Assembly: GCA_029287875.1 (NCBI GenBank)
Contig: JARFQH010000158.1
Coordinates: 1-6,456 of the forward strand
Direction of reading: 5' to 3'
Origin: Desulfobacteraceae bacterium
GTDB lineage: Bacteria; Desulfobacterota; Desulfobacteria; Desulfobacterales; SG8-13
DNA: 6,456 bases
The number at the start of each line of letters is the position of its first letter. The stretch's first letter is position 1. The position numbers were made by a program, and so were the translations under genes. Shown piece by piece: positions 1-6,456 of this stretch. The notes under the pieces are model-generated. The model saw only the letters and a program-made list of their open reading frames with translations. It did not search any database and was not told the origin of the DNA.

Positions 1-3293
<3,293 letters not shown>

Positions 3294-3358
3294 TATTCGA
3301 CGGACCCGGACAACGGCCGTTAGGATCCCCAATTGAGACGTGAAAGGGAATAAAAGCC
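3294..3358 (+). promoter_or_regulatory. rpoB-rpoC intergenic spacer with rpoC ribosome binding site
   Basis: The spacer is 65 bases. A purine run, AAAGGGA, at 3343-3349 is the only plausible Shine-Dalgarno sequence. AAGGGA ends nine bases before the ATG at 3359 and twelve before the ATG at 3362. An in-frame TGA at 3341-3343 with no other start codon before 3359 restricts the rpoC start to one of these two ATGs. No stem followed by a T-run is seen, so there is no sign of a terminator, in keeping with co-transcription of rpoB and rpoC. A perfect 10-base palindrome (AACGGCCGTT, 3312-3321) has no loop and is probably incidental. Confidence 0.7.
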
Positions 3359-6300
3359 ATGATGGATACATTGTACGATTTTTTCGCTAAGCCGACCGAT
3401 CCCAGAAAATATACCGGCATCAGGATATCGCTGGCTTCTCCGGAACAGATTCGCAAATGGTCGTTTGGAGAAATCAAGAAACCTGAAACCATCAATTATC
3501 GGACCTTCAAACCCGAACGCGACGGCCTGTTCTGCGCCAAGATATTCGGTCCGACAAAGGATTATGAGTGCAACTGCGGTAAATACAAGCGTATGAAGCA
3601 TCGAGGCGTGATCTGTGAGAAGTGCGGGGTGGAGGTCATTCAGTCCAAGGTGCGCCGAGAACGCATGGCCCACATCGAACTGGCGACGCCGGTTTCCCAC
3701 ATCTGGTTTCTCAAGAGTCTTCCCAGCAAAATCGGAAATCTGCTGGATCTGACCCTCAAGAACATGGAAAAAGTGCTTTACTTCGACAGCTACATCGTCA
3801 TCGATCCCAAAGAGACAGATCTGACCAGGGGGCAGCTGTTGTCCGACGAGAAGTACCGCGACGCACTCGAGAAGTACGGTACCCACTTCAAAGCCGGCAT
3901 CGGCGCCGAAGCCGTTAAGGAGATGCTGGCCGATCTGAACTTAGACGAGACCTACAAGGAGCTGCGCCGTGATATCCGCGAGACCGGATCGGTCGCCAAG
4001 CGCCAGAAGCTGGCCAAACGGCTGAAGATTGTCGATGCATTCCGCAAATCCGGTGTCAACCCGCTCTGGATGATCATGGACGTCATCCCAGTGCTGCCGC
4101 CCGATCTGCGACCGCTGGTGCCGCTGGAAGGCGGCCGCTTTGCCACCTCCGATCTCAATGATCTCTACCGGCGGGTTATCAACCGCAACAACCGCTTGAA
4201 ACGTCTGATCGATCTGAAAGCTCCGGACATCATTGTCCGCAACGAGAAGCGGATGCTTCAGGAGTCGGTCGACGTGTTGTTCGACAACGGTCGGCACGGC
4301 CGGGTGATCACCGGCACGAACAAGAGGCCGCTCAAGTCTCTCAGCGACACCTTAAAGGGCAAACAGGGACGTTTCCGTCAAAACCTTTTGGGCAAACGAG
4401 TCGACTATTCGGGCCGGACGGTGATCACGGTGGGTCCCGACCTGCGGCTGCACCAGTGTGGTCTGCCCAAGATCATGGCGCTGGAGCTCTTTAAACCCTT
4501 TGTCTACTATCGACTGGAGCAAAAGGGCCTGGTTTCCACCGTCAAAAGCGCCAAGAAAATGGTCGAGCGCGAGACCCCGGAAGTTTGGGATACGCTGGAC
4601 GAAGTGGTCAAGGAATATCCGGTGATGCTCAACCGGGCACCCACGCTGCACCGACTTGGCATACAGGCCTTCGAACCGACTCTGATCGAAGGCAAGGCGA
4701 TCCAGCTCCATCCGCTGGTCTGTACGGCTTTTAACGCGGATTTCGACGGCGATCAGATGGCTGTCCATGTACCGCTTTCGGTCGAAGCCCAGATCGAAGC
4801 GCGCGTCCTGATGCTTTCCAGCAACAACATCCTCTCGCCGGCCAACGGCTCGCCGATCATCGTCCCGAGCCAGGACATCGTCCTGGGGCTCTACTACATG
4901 ACGCGCGGCATACCGGCCCGCAAGGGAGAGGGGAAGTATTTCGCCAACCCGGAGGAAGTCCGCATCGCTTATGATGCCGGGGCGGTGGATCTGCACGCCG
5001 AGATTGCAGTGCGCATGAACGGCAGCCGCGTCAACACGACCGTTGGCCGCATTCTGCTGTGGGAAATCATTCCGGAAGAGGACATCTTCGATCTGTGCCA
5101 CATCATGGTCAGGGACTTGCAGGAAGCCCGGTCCATCCGCCGGAAGCTCAGAGAGGGGGCTGATTTCACCGAGCAGGTTGCGGCCCACTCCCAGAGTCCC
5201 GACAAGCAGAACAGCGGAAACATCGGTCTGATGCGAAAAGATGAGTTCGTCAATATTTTCAACATCGACGAAGACACCGCCGACAAGGTGTATTACTTGA
5301 AGGTCGGCGAGATCAGCGGTGTGCTTTCCGCCGACGGAAAACACCATGTATTCAAAGTGCTTCGGCGGCAGGCGCCGATCCCCTTTGACGTGGTCAACCG
5401 CGTGATGGACAAGAAAACGCTGAGGGACCTGGTGGATTACGTTTACCGCAACCTCGGCCCCAAGGCGACCGTTATTCTATCCGATCGTCTCAAGAACACC
5501 GGCTACCGCTACTCGACCGAAGGTGGCCTGTCGATTTCGATCGACGCCATGATCACGCCTGATTCGAAGTGGAAGATCCTGAGCGAGGCCGAACGCCAGG
5601 TGGAGGAGATCAGCCGGCAATACACGGAAGGGTTGATCACTCAGGGCGAGAAATACAACAAGGTCGTCGACATCTGGGCCAAAGCTACTGATGATGTTGC
5701 CAACGAAATGATGGCGGCCATGCGGCTGGCGCCGGTCATCGACACCGAAGGCCGCTCGGTTACCGATGAAAAAGGTAATCCGATCATCGCCGAGAGCTTC
5801 AACCCGATTTACATGATGGCTGATTCGGGTGCCCGCGGCAGCAAAGATCAGATGCGGCAGCTAGCCGGCATGCGCGGTCTGATGGCCAAGCCCTCCGGCG
5901 AAATTATCGAAACCCCGATTACCTCAAACTTCCGCGAAGGTTTGTCGGTTTTGCAGTACTTTATTTCCACCCATGGGGCCCGCAAGGGCTTGGCGGATAC
6001 GGCTTTGAAGACTGCCAACTCGGGCTACCTCACGCGAAGGCTTGCGGATGTGGCTCAGGATTGCATCGTCATGGAAGATGACTGCGGGACCCGCATGGGC
6101 GTTGAAGTCGGACCGCTGATCGAAGGCGGTGAAGTCATTCAACGCATCGGTGAACGCATTCTGGGCCGTGTAGCGGCCGAAGATGTCATCGACCCGTTCA
6201 ACGACGAGGTCATCGTGGCGGCCAACGAAGATATCGATGAGAACGTGAGCAAACGGATCGAAGAGGCCGGTTTGACCGCTGTCCGGATCCGTTCCGTGCT

Positions 6301-6456
6301 GACCTGCAAGACCAGAGTCGGTGTTTGCGCCAAATGCTACGGACGGGATCTCGCCCACGGTCAAACCGTGGAACAAGGCCAAGCCGTCGGCATCCTGGCG
6401 GCCCAGTCGATCGGCGAGCCCGGCACCCAGCTGACGATGCGGACCTTCCACATCGG
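3359..6456 (+). CDS. rpoC: RNA polymerase beta' subunit with an internal parvulin-like domain, 3'-truncated by the window edge
   Basis: Beta' is the catalytic clamp subunit of core RNA polymerase and holds the catalytic Mg2+. The start is ATG 3359 (ATG 3362 is nearly as good), since an in-frame stop lies at 3341. The frame stays open for 1,032 codons to the window end. Residues counted from 3359: zinc finger C71, C73, C86, C89; clamp and lid/rudder region with FRQNLLGKRVDYSGR; NRAPTLHRLGIQAFEP; catalytic NADFDGD at 459-465; extra parvulin-like block 573-672; rim helices about 743-785; ADSGARG with Arg826 (E. coli R731); bridge helix about 864-899 with His872 (E. coli H777); second zinc site C909, C983, C990, C993; trigger helix starting Met1027, Arg1028, His1031 (E. 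coli M932, R933, H936). Numbering relative to E. coli shifts from -12 to +87 across the extra block, a net gain of 99 residues. The rest of the trigger loop, any SI3-type insertion and the jaw lie beyond 6456. Confidence 0.98.
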   Translation, partial: MMDTLYDFFAKPTDPRKYTGIRISLASPEQIRKWSFGEIKKPETINYRTFKPERDGLFCAKIFGPTKDYECNCGKYKRMKHRGVICEKCGVEVIQSKVRRERMAHIELATPVSHIWFLKSLPSKIGNLLDLTLKNMEKVLYFDSYIVIDPKETDLTRGQLLSDEKYRDALEKYGTHFKAGIGAEAVKEMLADLNLDETYKELRRDIRETGSVAKRQKLAKRLKIVDAFRKSGVNPLWMIMDVIPVLPPDLRPLVPLEGGRFATSDLNDLYRRVINRNNRLKRLIDLKAPDIIVRNEKRMLQESVDVLFDNGRHGRVITGTNKRPLKSLSDTLKGKQGRFRQNLLGKRVDYSGRTVITVGPDLRLHQCGLPKIMALELFKPFVYYRLEQKGLVSTVKSAKKMVERETPEVWDTLDEVVKEYPVMLNRAPTLHRLGIQAFEPTLIEGKAIQLHPLVCTAFNADFDGDQMAVHVPLSVEAQIEARVLMLSSNNILSPANGSPIIVPSQDIVLGLYYMTRGIPARKGEGKYFANPEEVRIAYDAGAVDLHAEIAVRMNGSRVNTTVGRILLWEIIPEEDIFDLCHIMVRDLQEARSIRRKLREGADFTEQVAAHSQSPDKQNSGNIGLMRKDEFVNIFNIDEDTADKVYYLKVGEISGVLSADGKHHVFKVLRRQAPIPFDVVNRVMDKKTLRDLVDYVYRNLGPKATVILSDRLKNTGYRYSTEGGLSISIDAMITPDSKWKILSEAERQVEEISRQYTEGLITQGEKYNKVVDIWAKATDDVANEMMAAMRLAPVIDTEGRSVTDEKGNPIIAESFNPIYMMADSGARGSKDQMRQLAGMRGLMAKPSGEIIETPITSNFREGLSVLQYFISTHGARKGLADTALKTANSGYLTRRLADVAQDCIVMEDDCGTRMGVEVGPLIEGGEVIQRIGERILGRVAAEDVIDPFNDEVIVAANEDIDENVSKRIEEAGLTAVRIRSVLTCKTRVGVCAKCYGRDLAHGQTVEQGQAVGILAAQSIGEPGTQLTMRTFHI
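3569..3625 (+). other. Beta' N-terminal zinc-binding finger (four Cys)
   Basis: Codons for residues 71-89 hold the four cysteines C71, C73, C86 and C89 in the pattern CxC-x12-CxxC, embedded in GKYKRMKHRGVICEKCGVEV. This matches E. coli C70, C72, C85 and C88. The finger sits at the clamp base and contacts upstream DNA and the nascent RNA path. All ligands are present, so a zinc-bound site is expected. Confidence 0.95.
4733..4753 (+). other. Catalytic Mg2+-binding loop NADFDGD of beta'
   Basis: The universal multi-subunit RNA polymerase motif is present without change at residues 459-465, with the three metal-binding aspartates at 461, 463 and 465 (E. coli D460, D462, D464). It is preceded by the usual LIEGKAIQLHPLVC segment. 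The polymerase is therefore expected to be catalytically normal, and the extra domain downstream does not disturb this site in sequence. Confidence 0.98.
5075..5374 (+). other. Parvulin-like (PpiC/rotamase) domain inserted within beta'
   Basis: Beta' residues 573-672 have no counterpart in E. coli beta', where EIVP-like and PxxxVN-like segments are joined by a short turn (residues 584-588). Here the anchors are EIIP (569-572) and PIPFDVVN (673-680). The block follows the parvulin pattern throughout: a first strand with CHIMV and His581; helix QEARSIRRKLREG followed by ADF (601-603), like the family's GADFxExA; HSQSPD at 610-615; SGNIGLM at 619-625, like GGDLGWF; Phe630 and Phe634 at the substrate-pocket Met/Phe positions; YLKVGEIS at 646-653, close to the consensus LKVGEIS; and KHHVFKVL with His663 at the second conserved His. 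The Cys/Asp of the usual active site aligns to Ser613. The fold looks complete at about 90 residues. Codon use resembles the flanks by eye, so it seems long resident and in frame. Isomerase activity is unproven; a binding or chaperone-like role is equally possible. Confidence 0.85.
5585..5713 (+). other. Beta' secondary-channel rim helices
   Basis: Residues about 743-785 (from EAERQVEEISRQY to ANEMM) match the antiparallel helical pair of E. coli beta' at about 656-698. In E. coli this forms the rim of the secondary channel, where GreA, GreB and DksA dock. The YNKVVDIW hinge is well conserved. The pair begins about 70 residues after the end of the parvulin-like block, so the two may be neighbours on the enzyme surface; that is inference from linear order only. 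Confidence 0.85.
5948..6055 (+). other. Beta' bridge helix
   Basis: Residues about 864-899 run through GLSVLQYFISTHGARKGLAD and TALKTANSGYLTRRLADVA. This matches E. coli 769-804, with His872 at H777 and Arg875 at R780. The helix spans the cleft next to the active site and works with the trigger loop during nucleotide addition. It is unchanged at all positions I could compare from memory. Confidence 0.93.
6083..6337 (+). other. Beta' second zinc-binding site (four Cys)
   Basis: C909 lies in EDDCG, and C983, C990 and C993 lie in TCKTRVGVCAKC. The spacings of 74, 7 and 3 residues are identical to those of E. coli C814, C888, C895 and C898. All four ligands of the site below the secondary channel are present. 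The identical spacing gives a firm check that the numbering shift of 95 relative to E. coli arises entirely upstream of this point. Confidence 0.93.
6392..6456 (+). other. Start of the beta' trigger loop (N-terminal trigger helix), cut by window end
   Basis: The conserved AAQSIGEPGTQLTM segment leads into RTFHI, with Met1027, Arg1028 and His1031 matching the substrate-contacting M932, R933 and H936 of E. coli. The window ends two bases after Ile1032. Whether this beta' also carries an SI3-type insertion in the trigger loop cannot be seen. Confidence 0.93.

Noticed and set aside
3312..3321. Perfect palindrome AACGGCCGTT in the rpoB-rpoC gap as an operator or terminator
   Set aside because: It is only ten bases, has no loop and no T-run, and could easily arise by chance. 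There is no second copy nearby to support a binding site.
4352..5347. Minus-strand open frame of 331 codons antisense to rpoC, and similar long ones at 120-758, 1215-1991, 2583-3371 and 3320-3886
   Set aside because: They lie opposite strongly conserved rpoB/rpoC codons, mostly in the register expected for GC-rich antisense shadows. Their translations resemble no family I know, and I saw no convincing ribosome binding site for them.
5075..5374. The rpoC insertion as an intein or a mobile element
   Set aside because: It is only about 100 residues, does not begin with Cys/Ser and end with His-Asn followed by Cys/Ser/Thr, keeps the reading frame, and shows no flanking repeats or target-site duplication. 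Its sequence matches a parvulin fold instead.
5075..5374. The rpoC insertion as an SI3-type (trigger-loop) insertion
   Set aside because: SI3 lies within the trigger loop downstream of the second zinc site, beyond position 6456. This block is upstream of the rim and bridge helices and has a different sequence type.
3359..6456. rpoC as a broken gene, because no complete long + strand frame ends inside the window
   Set aside because: The frame is continuous from 3359 to the last base, with every conserved motif in order. It simply has no stop because the gene extends past the window.

Overview
This window is the junction of the two large RNA polymerase genes of a bacterium. The 3' four fifths of rpoB (beta) fill positions 1-3293. 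A 65-base gap follows, and rpoC (beta') starts at 3359 and runs off the right edge at 6456, just inside the trigger-loop segment. Both genes are on the + strand. No RNA gene, mobile element, CRISPR array or repeat family was seen. The long minus-strand reading frames are shadows of the rpoB and rpoC codons.

The likely host is a Desulfobacterota (former Deltaproteobacteria) species, possibly a Desulfobacteria sulfate reducer. This rests on my recollection of family sequences: the beta' N-terminal zinc finger begins Cys-Asn-Cys-Gly and beta' starts Met-Asp-x-Leu-x-x-Phe-Phe, as I recall from Geobacter-like proteins. Beta also carries the large insertions typical of proteobacteria at the SI1 and SI2 positions. 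Base composition is moderately GC-rich by eye. Genus cannot be fixed from this window.

The beta part (about 1,096 codons) starts within the SI1-type region and lacks roughly 245 N-terminal residues. It has an intact rifampicin pocket, the Glu-Asp pair of the NFEDS motif, the two active-site lysines of GDKMAGRHGNKG, the DDKIHARS histidine and a normal C terminus. The beta' part (1,032 codons) has the N-terminal zinc finger, the Mg-binding NADFDGD loop, the secondary-channel rim helices, the bridge helix, the second four-Cys zinc site and the first residues of the trigger helix.

The notable feature is an extra block of about 100 residues in beta' (positions 5075-5374, residues 573-672) at a point equivalent to E. 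coli beta' 584-588. There E. coli has only a four-to-five-residue turn. The block reads as a complete parvulin (PpiC/rotamase) prolyl-isomerase-like domain. It has the leading His-Ile strand, the helix ending Gly-Ala-Asp-Phe, a Ser-Gly-Asn-Ile-Gly version of the usual Gly-Gly-Asp-Leu-Gly turn, the Leu-Lys-Val-Gly-Glu-Ile-Ser segment and a closing strand with the second His. It lies between the catalytic loop and the secondary-channel rim helices of the same polypeptide, so a folding-enzyme-like module appears to be built into the transcription enzyme itself.

Together the two genes encode the catalytic core of RNA polymerase, and their order and close spacing fit co-transcription in the conserved ribosomal protein-rpoBC operon. 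The upstream and downstream neighbours lie outside the window.
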